From contig DMEZ01000055.1 of assembly GCA_003450735.1 (NCBI GenBank), positions 361,977 to 395,410 of the forward strand: a DNA stretch of 33,434 nucleotides, given 5' to 3'. Positions within the stretch are counted from its first letter, which is position 1; every line of letters starts with the position of its first letter. This DNA is from Elusimicrobiota bacterium (GTDB taxonomy: Bacteria; Elusimicrobiota; Elusimicrobia; UBA1565). Below the pieces are notes generated by a model. It made no database searches. It saw nothing but the letters and a program-made list of their open reading frames with translations, and had not been told where the DNA came from. Positions 22,682 through 31,281 of this stretch are shown here, piece after piece. Made by a program: the position numbers and the translations under genes.

Positions 22682-23999
22682 TGAACCACCTCTGCTTGAT
22701 GCGGCCGCTCTTGAGGAAGCCCTCGTAGTGCCTCATGATGAGGTGCGCCTCGAGCTGGCCCATCGTGTCCAAGGCGACGCCCACCACGATGAGCAGCGAG
22801 GTGCCGCCCAGGTAGAAGGGCACGTTGTAGGCGAAGCGGAGCATCTCGGGCAGGACCGAGATCGCCGCCACGAATAGCGCCCCGCCCAGCGTGATGCGGT
22901 CGAGCACCCACTCGATGTACTTGCCGGTCGGCTCCCCCGGCCGGATGCCGGGGATGAACCCGCCGGATTTCTTCATGTTGTCGGCCAGATCGGTCGGATT
23001 GATGCTCACCGAGTTGTAGAAGTAGCAGAAGAAGATGATGAGCGCGGCGTAGATCAACTCGTAGAAGACGTTCCCCCCGCTGAGGAAGCCCTGCAGCTTC
23101 TGCGCCCAGGGGGAGTTCGGTGTGAACTGCGCGACGGTCATCGGAACGGCCATGAGGCTGACCGCGAAGATGACGGCGATGACGCCGCTCTGGTCCACCT
23201 TGAGCGGGAGGAAGCTCGACGCCCCGCCGTACATCTTCCGGCCCACCATCCTCTTGGCGTACTGCACGGGGATCTTGCGCTGGGCCGTCTCCACCCAGAC
23301 CACGCTGAGCATGATGGCTAGGACGAGGGCCACGATGAAGAGCGCCTTGATGAGCCCGATCTCCTCCGCCTTGACCAGCTGGATGAGGCCGAGGGTGGCG
23401 CCGGGGACGCGGTCGACGATGCCGGCGAAGATGATGAGCGAGACGCCGTTGCCGATGCCCTGCTCGGTCACCTGCTCGCCGAGCCACATGATGAAGACCG
23501 TCCCCGCCGTCAGGGTGAGGACCGTCACGACGTAGAAGAAGGGCGTGGGGTCGCCGACGACCGGGGCGCCCGTGGGGGAGGGCATCTTCGAGATCATCAG
23601 GGTGAGCCCGAAGGACTGGAACGCCGCCAGGAACAAAGTCAGGTAGCGGGTCAGCTGGTTGAGCTTGCGCCGGCCGAGTTCGCCCTCCTTGTGCAGGCGG
23701 TCGAGATAGGGGATGACGTGGGCCCCCTGGAGCAGGCTCATGATGATGGACGCGTTGATGTAGGGCATGACGCCCATCGAGAAGATGGAGAACTGCCCCA
23801 GGGCGCCGCCGGAGAAGATGTTCAGGATGCCGAGCAGGGAGCTGGTCTGGGCCTGGAAGATGGCGCGAAGAGCCTCCCCGTTGATGCCGGGGATGGGGAT
23901 GGCCGCCCCGACCCGATAGAGGGCCAGCACCCCCAGGGTGAATAGGACCCTCTTCCTCAGGTCGGGGATCTCGAAGATGTCCGCGAATTTCTGGATCAT
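22668..23999 (-). CDS. secY: Preprotein translocase subunit SecY
   Basis: SecY is the channel of the SecYEG translocon. The 443 aa protein has the expected ten membrane spans. Recognisable segments include GVLALYRVGAAIPIPGI in span 1, FSMGVMPYINASIIMSLL (span 2/plug region), the cytosolic loop QRKIPVQYAKR, and the late loop FIPGIRPGEPTGKYIEWVL. The ATG at 23999 overlaps the rplO stop as ATGA. SecE and SecG are not in the window. Confidence 0.98.
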   Translation of the reverse strand: MIQKFADIFEIPDLRKRVLFTLGVLALYRVGAAIPIPGINGEALRAIFQAQTSSLLGILNIFSGGALGQFSIFSMGVMPYINASIIMSLLQGAHVIPYLDRLHKEGELGRRKLNQLTRYLTLFLAAFQSFGLTLMISKMPSPTGAPVVGDPTPFFYVVTVLTLTAGTVFIMWLGEQVTEQGIGNGVSLIIFAGIVDRVPGATLGLIQLVKAEEIGLIKALFIVALVLAIMLSVVWVETAQRKIPVQYAKRMVGRKMYGGASSFLPLKVDQSGVIAVIFAVSLMAVPMTVAQFTPNSPWAQKLQGFLSGGNVFYELIYAALIIFFCYFYNSVSINPTDLADNMKKSGGFIPGIRPGEPTGKYIEWVLDRITLGGALFVAAISVLPEMLRFAYNVPFYLGGTSLLIVVGVALDTMGQLEAHLIMRHYEGFLKSGRIKQRWFNVGN

Positions 24000-24457
24000 T
24001 TCTCGACTTTCTCCGCGCTCCCTCCAGCCTTCTTGATCTTCTCCTCGGCGCTCTTGGAGAAAGCGTGCGCCTGGACTTTGAGGGCCTTGGCCAGTTCGCC
24101 ATCGCCCAGGACCTTGACCAAAGCGCGCCCCTTCACGAGGCCGTGCACGCGCATGGCGTCCAACGTGACCTCGGTCTGGTTCTTGAAGACGCGGGCGATG
24201 GACTCCAGGGACACGATCTGATAGCGGACGCGGAAGGGCTCGTTGCGGAACCCCCGCTTGGGGATGCGCCGCAGGCGGGGCGTCTGTCCGCCCTCGAAGC
24301 CGATCATCTTGCCGTCACCCGAGCGGGACGTCTGCCCCTTCGTACCGCGGGTCGCGGTCTTGCCGTGCCCCGAGCCGACGCCCATGCCGATGCGCTTGGA
24401 CGGCTTGCGCGACCCCGGCGCGGGCTTGAGAGTCTCCAGACCGATGCGATTCGCCAT
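23996..24457 (-). CDS. rplO: 50S ribosomal protein L15
   Basis: L15, 153 aa from the chosen start. The N-terminal Gly/Arg/Lys-rich extended region (KRIGMGVGSGHGKTATRGTKGQ) and the GFEGGQTPRLRRIPKRGF segment are diagnostic. The ATG at 24457 is preferred over a GTG one codon upstream (24460), because the AGGGGG ribosome site lies 5 nt before the ATG but only 2 nt before the GTG. It directly follows rpsE: the rpmD gene normally found between them is missing. Confidence 0.97.
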   Translation of the reverse strand: MANRIGLETLKPAPGSRKPSKRIGMGVGSGHGKTATRGTKGQTSRSGDGKMIGFEGGQTPRLRRIPKRGFRNEPFRVRYQIVSLESIARVFKNQTEVTLDAMRVHGLVKGRALVKVLGDGELAKALKVQAHAFSKSAEEKIKKAGGSAEKVEK

Positions 24458-25041
24458 CACCGCCCCCTGAGCTTCATGATCTCATCGCGCGTGCGCAGGC
24501 CGCGCAGGGCCTGGATCGTCGCGTAGATGACGCTGAAATTGTTCGTACTGCCGAGGCTCTTCGTGAGGATGTTCTTGACCCCCGCGGCCTCGAGCACGGC
24601 CCGCACGCCGCCGCCGGCGATGACGCCGGTGCCCGGAGCCGCCGGCTTCATCCAGACCTTGCCGGCCCCCCAGTGCCCCACGGTCTCGTGGGGGATCGTG
24701 TTCTCGACCAGGGTGAAGTGTACCATGTTCTTGCGCGCCCGCCGCGCGCCTTTCTGGATGGAGAACTGGACGTCCTTGGCCTTCCCCAGGCCGCAGCCGA
24801 CGCGGCCGTTGCCGTCGCCGACGACCACGATGGCGCCGAAGGAGAAGCGCTTGCCGCCCTTGACGACCTTCGCGACGCGGTTGACCGCGACGACGGTCTC
24901 CTTGAGGCCGTCCGCGCTGGGCTCGTCCTGCCGGCGTCCGCGGCCGCGGGATGGGCCGCGGCGCTGGTAGGGCGCTGGCGAGGGCGCCGCGCTGGGCGCC
25001 GGGGCCGGCTGGCTGGGATTGGGGGTGTTTTCCGCTGGCAT
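24457..25041 (-). CDS. rpsE: 30S ribosomal protein S5 with N-terminal extension
   Basis: S5 acts in decoding fidelity and mRNA entry. The 194 aa protein carries the S5 RNA-binding core from about residue 47 (ETVVAVNRVAKVVKGGKRF) through VVGDGNGRVGCGLGKAKDV and the C-terminal domain with TGVIAGGGVRAVLEAAGVKNI. Residues 1-44 are a Pro/Ala/Ser-rich stretch leading to an RGRGRR basic patch, about 30 residues more than usual. The ATG at 25041 lies 9 nt after rplR. Confidence 0.97.
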   Translation of the reverse strand: MPAENTPNPSQPAPAPSAAPSPAPYQRRGPSRGRGRRQDEPSADGLKETVVAVNRVAKVVKGGKRFSFGAIVVVGDGNGRVGCGLGKAKDVQFSIQKGARRARKNMVHFTLVENTIPHETVGHWGAGKVWMKPAAPGTGVIAGGGVRAVLEAAGVKNILTKSLGSTNNFSVIYATIQALRGLRTRDEIMKLRGR

Positions 25042-25050
25042 GGTTGGCTC

Positions 25051-25422
25051 CTAGAACTTGAGTCCCGCTTGGCGGGCCGCTTCGGCGAGGGCCTTCACGC
25101 GGCCGTGGTAGAGGTATCCGCCGCGGTCGAACACGACGCGCTCGACACCGGCTTTGAGGGCCCGCTCGGCGATCGCCTTCCCGACGGTCTTGGCGTCGGC
25201 GACGCTCTTGTGGCTCTTCTTTCCGCCTTCGGCGGCGGCGCCCTTGCCCGGCTTGCTGGTGGCGAAGGCCAGGGTGCGGCCCTTCGCGTCGTCGATCACC
25301 TGGGCGTAGAAGTACTTCAGCGAGCGGCGGACGGCGAGCCGGGGCAGGCCCTTGTTGGCCTGCTGAAGGGCCTCCTTCACGCGCTGCTTGCGGTATGCGA
25401 ATCGGATCAGTTTGTCTTTCAT
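25051..25422 (-). CDS. rplR: 50S ribosomal protein L18
   Basis: L18 binds 5S rRNA in the central protuberance. The protein is 123 aa with the features RLAVRRSLKYFYAQVIDD (28-45), a Lys/Gly/Ala-rich insertion around 60-72 (GKGAAAEGGKKSH), VGKAIAERALKAGVERVVFDRGGYLYHGRVKALAEAAR and the end GLKF. Operon position between rplF and rpsE is canonical. Confidence 0.97.
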   Translation of the reverse strand: MKDKLIRFAYRKQRVKEALQQANKGLPRLAVRRSLKYFYAQVIDDAKGRTLAFATSKPGKGAAAEGGKKSHKSVADAKTVGKAIAERALKAGVERVVFDRGGYLYHGRVKALAEAARQAGLKF

Positions 25423-25437
25423 GTCGGTCCTTCCTGC

Positions 25438-26013
25438 CTACTTCTTCGCGGCGCCGGCGGCGCCGGCGGTCGCACCTGCGGCGGTCTTGCCCGCCTTCTT
25501 GATGATGCGGTCGCCTTTCCGGCGGATCCCGGTGCCCTTGTAGGGCTCCGTGGGCTTGACGGCCTTCAGGCGCGCGACCGTCGCCCCCAGGAGCTCCTTG
25601 TCGTGGCTCTTGAGGACGAGGGTGGTCTGCTTCTTGTCGACCTCGACCTTGACGTCCTTGGGAACGTCGAAAGCCTTCTTATGGGAGAAGCCCAGGCTCA
25701 GCATCAGCCGCTGCCCCTCCGGCTCGGCCTTGAAGCCGAGGCCGACGATCTCGACGATCGTCTGGTAGCCCTGCGAGACGCCCTGGACCATGTTGGCGAC
25801 CCGGGCGCGGGCCGTCCCATAGAGGGCCCGGACGCCCATGTCCGAGATGTCCGCAGTCAGGAAGATCTTGCCGTCCTTCTTCTCGGCCTTGACCGCGGCG
25901 GGCATCTCCCAGCTGAGCTCTCCCAGCGGGCCCTTCACGCGGACTTGGTTCCCGTTGAAGGCGACGTCCACCTTCTCGGGGACCGGAATCGGCTGCTTGC
26001 CTACGCGACTCAT
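25438..26013 (-). CDS. rplF: 50S ribosomal protein L6
   Basis: L6 lies at the base of the L7/L12 stalk and contacts the sarcin-ricin loop. The protein is 191 aa with two repeated L6 domains. Recognisable segments are SRVGKQPIPVPEKV at the start, VKGPLGEL, LYGTARARVANMVQGV in the centre, and the signature PYKGTGIRRKGDRIIKKAGKT. The C-terminus is extended by about 15 Ala/Gly residues. Confidence 0.98.
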   Translation of the reverse strand: MSRVGKQPIPVPEKVDVAFNGNQVRVKGPLGELSWEMPAAVKAEKKDGKIFLTADISDMGVRALYGTARARVANMVQGVSQGYQTIVEIVGLGFKAEPEGQRLMLSLGFSHKKAFDVPKDVKVEVDKKQTTLVLKSHDKELLGATVARLKAVKPTEPYKGTGIRRKGDRIIKKAGKTAAGATAGAAGAAKK

Positions 26014-26023
26014 GAGATCCTCC

Positions 26024-26416
26024 TCACCAGACCTGGCAGACCACTTCCCCGCCGACCTTCTTCTCCTTGGCCTGCTTGTCCGTCAGCAGGCCCTGGGGGG
26101 TCGAGAGGATGGTGACCGCGAAGCCGCTGCGCACCCGGGGGATGTCCTCGTAGGACCGGTAGATCCTCAGGCCCGGCCTGGAGACCCGCTGGATGCCCTT
26201 GATGACGGCCTCCTTGGTGGCGGAGTATTTCAGGAAGACCCTCAGGGTGCCGATGCGCTTCTCGTTGAAAAGGGTCTTGTAGTTCGCGATGAAGCCCTCG
26301 TCCTTGAGGATCCTCGCGACCTCGGCCTTCAGATTCGACAGAGGCACGTCGATGCGGTCCTTCTGCCGTGCGTTCGCGTTGCGGATGCGCGTCAAAAAAT
26401 CGGCTATCGGGTCCAT
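26024..26416 (-). CDS. rpsH: 30S ribosomal protein S8
   Basis: S8 is a primary 16S rRNA binder. In E. coli it also represses the spc operon by binding its mRNA. The protein is 130 aa, beginning MDPIADFLTRIRNANARQ, with RVSRPGLRIYRSYEDIPRV in the middle and the C-terminal STPQGLLTDKQAKEKKVGGEVVCQVW. I did not identify an S8-like site in the rplN-rplE region. Confidence 0.98.
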   Translation of the reverse strand: MDPIADFLTRIRNANARQKDRIDVPLSNLKAEVARILKDEGFIANYKTLFNEKRIGTLRVFLKYSATKEAVIKGIQRVSRPGLRIYRSYEDIPRVRSGFAVTILSTPQGLLTDKQAKEKKVGGEVVCQVW

Positions 26417-26432
26417 GCGTTCTTCTCCACTC

Positions 26433-26618
26433 TCACCAAGAGGATTTCTTCACGCCCGGGATCTGGCCGCGGTGGGCCATCTTCCGGAAGCAGATGCGGC
26501 AGAGGCCGAAGTCGCGCATATAGGAGCGCGGCCGCCCGCAGAGCTGGCAGCGGTTGCGGTAGCGCACCGCGAACTTCTGCGGCTTCTTCATCTTTGCGAC
26601 CCAGGCTATGGTTGCCAT
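26433..26618 (-). CDS. rpsN: 30S ribosomal protein S14, short zinc-binding form
   Basis: This 61 aa type Z S14 has a zinc site formed by CQLC (24-27) and CRIC (40-43) and the end GQIPGVKKSSW. The short C+ form differs from the approximately 100 aa proteobacterial S14. It lies between rplE and rpsH, its usual place, with 8 nt to the rplE stop. Confidence 0.98.
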   Translation of the reverse strand: MATIAWVAKMKKPQKFAVRYRNRCQLCGRPRSYMRDFGLCRICFRKMAHRGQIPGVKKSSW

Positions 26619-26626
26619 GTTGTTCC

Positions 26627-27328
26627 TCAGGCCTTCTTCGTCGGCCGCTTGAACGGCATGCCGAGCTTGTCGAGGAGGTCGAACCCCTCCTCGTCGTTGC
26701 CGGCGTTCGTCACGAACGTGATGTTCATGCCGCGCGCCTTGAGGGACGTCTCCACGTTGATCTCGGGGAAGATCATCTGCTCCTTCAGGCCGAGGTTGAA
26801 GTTGCCCTGGCCGTCGAACCCGCGCGGCTCGAGGCCGCGGAAGTCGCGGATGCGCGGGACCGCCGTCGCGATGAGCCGGTCCATGAACTCGTACATCCGG
26901 TCGCCCCGCAGGGTCACCCGCACGCCGATGGGCATGCCCTCGCGGAGCTTGAAGTTCGAGATGGACTTCTTCGCCCGGCGTATCTGGGGCATCTGTCCGG
27001 CGATGACCATCATGTCGTCTTTGGCCGCGTCGAGGGCCTGGATGTTCTCCTTGGCCTCGGAAACGCCCATGTTGATGACGATCTTCTTGAGCCGCGGGAC
27101 CTGGAACAGGTTCTTGTAGCCCCGCTCGCTCATCATCGCGGGCAGCACCTGTTCGAAATAGCGCTGTTTGAGGCGCGGGGTCACCGCCGCCTTCTCGATG
27201 ACCGATACGACCTTCTCCTTCTTCTCGTGCGAAGGGCCCTTCCCGCCGGGCTTCTGCTGGGGCTTGCCCCCGCCCTTCGCCTGCTGCGGCTGCTTCGGCT
27301 TCGCTTGGTCCTTCTCCTTCTCGGCCAT
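26627..27328 (-). CDS. rplE: 50S ribosomal protein L5 with Lys/Gln-rich N-terminal extension
   Basis: L5 binds 5S rRNA and contacts P-site tRNA. The 233 aa protein is about 50 residues longer than normal. The core begins near residue 50 with RLKQRYFEQVLPAMM and contains KIVINMGVSEAKEN, ISNFKLREGMPIGVRVTLRG, PRIRDFRGL and NFNLGLKEQMIFPEI. The extension is rich in Lys, Gln, Pro and Gly. The ATG at 27328 overlaps the rplX stop by one base (TGATG); earlier in-frame codons would lie inside rplX. Confidence 0.97.
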   Translation of the reverse strand: MAEKEKDQAKPKQPQQAKGGGKPQQKPGGKGPSHEKKEKVVSVIEKAAVTPRLKQRYFEQVLPAMMSERGYKNLFQVPRLKKIVINMGVSEAKENIQALDAAKDDMMVIAGQMPQIRRAKKSISNFKLREGMPIGVRVTLRGDRMYEFMDRLIATAVPRIRDFRGLEPRGFDGQGNFNLGLKEQMIFPEINVETSLKARGMNITFVTNAGNDEEGFDLLDKLGMPFKRPTKKA

Positions 27329-27645
27329 CAGAGGATCACCTCGCTGCAGTTGCGGCAGATTCGCACGCGCTCGCCGCTCGCCATCTTGTCGAGCTTGGGC
27401 CGAACGGCCTGTTCGCACTTGGGGCAGACGAGCATCACCTTCGAGAGGCGGATGGGGGCCTCCCGCTTCTGGATGCCGCCGGGCTGGGACGGGGGGCGGG
27501 ACTTGACGTGCTTGGTCACGATGTTGACCTTCGTCACGAGCACGCTGCCCTTCTCCGGGTAGACTTTGAGGACCTCGCCCTTGCGGCCCTTGTCCTTGCC
27601 GCTGAGGACGAGCACCGTGTCCTTCTTCTTGATCTTGAGTTTCAT
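27328..27645 (-). CDS. rplX: 50S ribosomal protein L24
   Basis: L24 is an assembly initiator protein of the large subunit. The protein is 105 aa, with the KOW-motif start KIKKKDTVLVLSGKDKGRKGEVLKV, then NIVTKHVK and the C-terminal CPKCEQAVRPKLDKMASGERVRICRNC. The latter has two CxxC-type pairs (CPKC and CRNC), forming a probable zinc ribbon seen in some bacterial L24 proteins. It starts 4 nt after rplN. Confidence 0.97.
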   Translation of the reverse strand: MKLKIKKKDTVLVLSGKDKGRKGEVLKVYPEKGSVLVTKVNIVTKHVKSRPPSQPGGIQKREAPIRLSKVMLVCPKCEQAVRPKLDKMASGERVRICRNCSEVIL

Positions 27646-27649
27646 GGCC

Positions 27650-28017
<368 letters not shown>

Positions 28018-28021
<4 letters not shown>

Positions 28022-28338
28022 GCCTCACCCTCTCCCGGGGCCTTCGCGCTCAGCACGCGCGGCGCGGCCTTCAGTATCCGAACCAGCCGCCAGCGCTTGA
28101 GCTTCGAGAGCGGCCTCGTCCCGACGATCTCGACGAGATCGCCGGCGTGGGACTCGTTGCGCTCGTCGTGGACGTAGAACTTCGAGCGCTTGCGCTGGGT
28201 CTTCTCGTAGACCGCGTGCCGCACCGTCCGCTCGACCCGGACCACGCGCGTCTTGTCGGCCTTGTCCGAGACGACGGTGCCCCTGAAAAGGTGCCGCCGC
28301 CCGCGCTCCGGGACCTGCTCCTTCGTTGCCGATGTCAT
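28018..28338 (-). CDS. rpsQ: 30S ribosomal protein S17
   Basis: S17 is a primary 16S rRNA binder. The protein is 106 aa. The OB-fold core is recognisable: FRGTVVSDKADKTRVVRVER, KFYVHDE, AGDLVEIVGTRPLSKLKRWRLVRIL. Both ends are longer than in E. coli: about 15 residues at the N-terminus and a short Ala/Pro/Gly tail. Confidence 0.97.
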
Positions 28339-28361
28339 GCTCGTCTCCTCTCAGATCAGCG

Positions 28362-28574
28362 TCACTTCGCGGCCGCCTGGAGCTCCTTCTGCCGGATCCA
28401 GGTCATCATGCGCGCGATGTCGCGGCGGAGGCTCTGCAGCTCCATCGCGTTGGTCAACGGGGTGACCTTGTGCTTGAGCCGCAGCTTGAACCTCTTCTCC
28501 TTCAGCCGGTGCAGCTCCGCCTTGAGCTCCTGGGCCGAGAGATTCTTCTTCGTTTCCTTTTCCTTGTTCTTCAT
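28362..28574 (-). CDS. rpmC: 50S ribosomal protein L29
   Basis: L29 lies at the peptide exit tunnel near the SRP docking site. The protein is 70 aa, two long helices with LSAQELKAELHRLKEKRFKLRL and RRDIARMMTWIRQKEL. It lies between rplP and rpsQ as usual, with 5 nt to the rplP stop. Confidence 0.96.
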   Translation of the reverse strand: MKNKEKETKKNLSAQELKAELHRLKEKRFKLRLKHKVTPLTNAMELQSLRRDIARMMTWIRQKELQAAAK

Positions 28575-28579
28575 CTGGG

Positions 28580-28990
28580 TTAGTCCCGCGCTATGATTCT
28601 CGTCCGGATCGGCAGCTTGTAGGCCGCGAGGTTGAGGGCTTCCCGGGCCGCGGCCTCGGGCATGCCCCCGATCTCATAGAGGACGCGGCCGGGGCGGACC
28701 ACGGCGGCCCACTTCTCGGGCGCGCCCTTGCCTTTGCCCATGCGCGTTTCGGCCGGGTGCTTCGTGATCGCCTTGTCCGGGAAGATCCGGATCCACAGCT
28801 TGCCGCCCTTCTTCATGTAGCGGGCGACCGCCGTGCGGGCCGCTTCGATCTGGCGGGCCGTGATCCACTTGGGCTCGAGCGCCTTCAGGCCGAATTCGCC
28901 GAAGGCGATCTCGGTGCCGCTCTTCGCCAGGCCCTTGATGCGGGGATGGCTGTGCGGCTTGCGGTATTTTACGCGTTTTGGCATCAGCAT
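28580..28990 (-). CDS. rplP: 50S ribosomal protein L16
   Basis: L16 organises the A-site tRNA region. The protein is 136 aa. Family features are MPKRVKYRKPHS, the ITARQIEAARTAVARYMKKGGKLWIRIFPDKAITKHPAETRMGKGKGAPE region (split across residues 43-92) and PGRVLYEIGG. The ATG at 28990 has GGAG 7 nt upstream. The usual family start, MPKR, corresponds to the ATG two codons later (28984), which has poorer spacing. Confidence 0.97.
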   Translation of the reverse strand: MLMPKRVKYRKPHSHPRIKGLAKSGTEIAFGEFGLKALEPKWITARQIEAARTAVARYMKKGGKLWIRIFPDKAITKHPAETRMGKGKGAPEKWAAVVRPGRVLYEIGGMPEAAAREALNLAAYKLPIRTRIIARD

Positions 28991-28991
28991 G

Positions 28992-29768
28992 TCAGGGCTC
29001 CGGTTTGACTTCGGGGGCCGGCGCGGCGGCCGGCGGCTGCGCCGCCGCCGGCACGGCGGCCGCCTGCGCCGCCAGCGGCGCGGCGACGGCCGCGATCTCC
29101 ACGCCCTCCTCCTTCGCCTGCTGGATCAGCTCCTTGGGCGTGCGGGAGAAGAACTGCTTGCGGTAGATCCAGACCTTGACGCCGATGGTGCCGCTGGTCG
29201 TGTTGGCCTCGATCTGGCCGTAGTCGATGTCGGCCGAGAAGGTGTGCAGGGGGACGCGCCCCTCGCGCATCCACTCGCGGCGCGCGATCTCGGCGCCGCC
29301 GACGCGGCCCTTCACCTCGACCTTGATGCCCAGCGCCCCCGCGGCCATCGTGCGCTCGATGGCGCGCTTGACCGCCCGGCGATGGGCGATGCGGCGCTCG
29401 AGCTGCATCGCGATGGCCTCGGCCACGAGGCGGGCGTCGAGCTCGGGCTCCTTGATCTCCTTGGGGCTGATGACCGTGGTGCGTTTGGTCATGGCCTCGA
29501 TCTGCTTCTTGATGGCCTCGATGTCCGCGCCGCGCTTGCCGATGACGACGCCGGGGCGCGCGGTGTGGATGTGCACGTGCAGATAGGAGCCGGCGCGCTC
29601 GATGCCGACCCAGGAGACGGCGGCCAGGCGGAAGCGTTCGCGGACCAGCTGGCGGATCTTGTAGTCCTCGCCGATCAGGGCGGGCATGTCGCGCAGGGAG
29701 AACCACTTGGACTCCCAGTCCTGGATGTAGCCCAGGCGGACCGACTTGGGGTGGATCTTGTTTCCCAT
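28992..29768 (-). CDS. rpsC: 30S ribosomal protein S3 with Ala/Pro-rich tail
   Basis: S3 lines the mRNA entry channel. The 258 aa protein has the start MGNKIHPKSVRLGYIQDW, the KH domain with HTARPGVVIGKRGADIE, and the C-terminal domain GRVGGAEIARREWMREGRVPLHT plus DYGQIEANTTSGTIGVKVWIY. The last 35 residues are nearly all Ala, Pro and Val, a tail not needed for the fold. The ATG at 29768 has GAGAGG upstream, overlapping the end of rplV. Confidence 0.98.
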   Translation of the reverse strand: MGNKIHPKSVRLGYIQDWESKWFSLRDMPALIGEDYKIRQLVRERFRLAAVSWVGIERAGSYLHVHIHTARPGVVIGKRGADIEAIKKQIEAMTKRTTVISPKEIKEPELDARLVAEAIAMQLERRIAHRRAVKRAIERTMAAGALGIKVEVKGRVGGAEIARREWMREGRVPLHTFSADIDYGQIEANTTSGTIGVKVWIYRKQFFSRTPKELIQQAKEEGVEIAAVAAPLAAQAAAVPAAAQPPAAAPAPEVKPEP

Positions 29769-29770
29769 CG

Positions 29771-30121
29771 TCAACCTCTCTCGTCCGTGACGATCATCGT
29801 CAGGTGGCAGACCTTGCGCTTGAAGGTGTAGGCGCGGCCCTGGGGCGCCGGGAGCACGCGCTTCATGTGCCCCATCGGCCCCAGCCCGCACCAGGCCGCC
29901 TTGATGAACATCGCGCCGGGCTCGACGTTCTTGCCGAGGCGGTTCTGCAGGTTGGCCGCGGCCGACTTGAGCGTCTTTCCGACCAGCATGCAGGCGCTGC
30001 GCTGGATGGCCGGCAGCAGCGCCTCGGCCTGCGCGATGGACTTGCCGCGGATCTGGTCCAGGACCTGCCGGACCTTCCGGGCGCCGTATCTCTGGAACTT
30101 CGCGTGGGCGATGGCTTCCAT
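29771..30121 (-). CDS. rplV: 50S ribosomal protein L22
   Basis: L22 has a long beta hairpin reaching into the exit tunnel. The protein is 116 aa and begins MEAIAHAKFQRYGARKVRQV, with LDQIRGKSIAQAEALL, LKSAAANLQNR and the hairpin region MGHMKRVLPAPQGRAYTFKRK. The ATG at 30121 lies 2 nt after the rpsS stop (TAGCCATG). Confidence 0.97.
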   Translation of the reverse strand: MEAIAHAKFQRYGARKVRQVLDQIRGKSIAQAEALLPAIQRSACMLVGKTLKSAAANLQNRLGKNVEPGAMFIKAAWCGLGPMGHMKRVLPAPQGRAYTFKRKVCHLTMIVTDERG

Positions 30122-30123
30122 GG

Positions 30124-30411
30124 CTAGGTGAGCTCCGTGGCTTCCTTGGTATGGGCCATGCCGTGGCCCTTGAACAAGCGGGTGAAGGCGAATTCGCCCA
30201 GCTTGTGCCCGACCATCTGTTCGGTGATGTAGATCGGCAGGAACTTCCGCCCGTTGTGGACGGCGAAGGTGTGGCCGACGAAATCCGGTATGATGGTGCA
30301 GGACCGGCACCAGACCTTGACCACCTTCTTCTCCCCGGCCTGGTTCATCTTCAGGACCTTGTCGAGGAGGTTCTGGTCTACGAAGGGTCCCTTCTTTGTT
30401 GAACGACTCAT
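30124..30411 (-). CDS. rpsS: 30S ribosomal protein S19
   Basis: S19, in the 30S head, is 95 aa. It has the family start MSRSTKKGPFVDQNLLDKV, then TIIPDFVGHTFAVHNGRKFLPIYITEQMVGHKLGEFA (across residues 39-75). Residues 34-38 read WCRSC, where most homologues have a WSRRS-type segment, giving an unusual CxxC pair. The ATG at 30411 has AGGAGG 5 nt or so upstream. Confidence 0.98.
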   Translation of the reverse strand: MSRSTKKGPFVDQNLLDKVLKMNQAGEKKVVKVWCRSCTIIPDFVGHTFAVHNGRKFLPIYITEQMVGHKLGEFAFTRLFKGHGMAHTKEATELT

Positions 30412-30426
30412 GCGCTTCCTCCTGGA

Positions 30427-31278
30427 TTATGCGGGCAGGGCGCTGACCTTGCCCTTGCGCCGGTCCTGGATGATCATCCAGCCCCAGACCTTCTTCTTGT
30501 TCCGCGTCTTATAGCCCTTGGCGAGCTGCCCCCAGGGCGACTGCGGGTGGTTGCCGCCTTTGGACTTGCCGCGGCCCCCGCCCATGGGGTGGTCGACCGC
30601 GTTCATCGCGCCGCCTCGGACGGTCGGCCGCTCGCCCTTGTGGCGGGTGCGGCCGGCCTTGCCGTAGGTGATGGTGTCGTGCTCGATGTTGGAGACCTGC
30701 CCGAGGGTCGCCATGCCCTGGCGCGGGACGAGCCGCATCTCGCCGGAAGGCAGCTTGATGATGGCGAAGGGGCCGTCCTTTCCCATCAGCTGGGCCTGGG
30801 TCCCGGCCGAGCGGCACATCTGGCCTCCGCGGCCGGGGACGAGTTCGATATTGTGCACGAAGCTGCCGTCCGGGACCTTCTCGAGGGGCAGGGCGTTCCC
30901 GACCCGGATCTCGGCGTCGGGGCCGGACATCACGGTCTCTCCGACCTTCAGGCCCTCGGCGTGCAGGATGTAGCGCTTCTCGCCGTCGGCGTATTGGATC
31001 AGGGAGATGCGGGCCGAGCGGTTCGGGTCGTACTCCACCGACACGACCTTGCCGGGGACCCCGAGCTTGTCCCGCTTGAAGTCGACGATCCGGTACGCCC
31101 GCTTGTGCCCGCCGCCGATGTGGCGGACCATGAGCATGCCGGTGTTGTTGCGGCCTCCGCTCTTGCGCAGGCCCTTCACCAGGCTCTTCTCCGGAGCCTT
31201 CTTCGTCAGCCCCGAGAAATCGGGCGACGTCATGTGCCGGCGGGACGGCGTGTACGGCTTGTAGCTCTTCAGCGCCAT
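30427..31278 (-). CDS. rplB: 50S ribosomal protein L2
   Basis: L2 supports peptidyl transferase activity and subunit joining. The protein is 283 aa and full length. Visible motifs are GRNNTG (42-47), the SH3-like core GGHKRAYRIVDFKR, VPGRGGQMCRSAGT, and the conserved NAVDHPMGGGRGKS loop with His230 near the peptidyl transferase centre. It sits between rplW and rpsS as expected. Confidence 0.98.
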   Translation of the reverse strand: MALKSYKPYTPSRRHMTSPDFSGLTKKAPEKSLVKGLRKSGGRNNTGMLMVRHIGGGHKRAYRIVDFKRDKLGVPGKVVSVEYDPNRSARISLIQYADGEKRYILHAEGLKVGETVMSGPDAEIRVGNALPLEKVPDGSFVHNIELVPGRGGQMCRSAGTQAQLMGKDGPFAIIKLPSGEMRLVPRQGMATLGQVSNIEHDTITYGKAGRTRHKGERPTVRGGAMNAVDHPMGGGRGKSKGGNHPQSPWGQLAKGYKTRNKKKVWGWMIIQDRRKGKVSALPA

Positions 31279-31281
31279 GGC

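Noticed and set aside
28674..28868. Short alternative-frame ORF inside rplP
   Set aside because: It is fully inside a conserved ribosomal gene, has no ribosome site and no conserved features.
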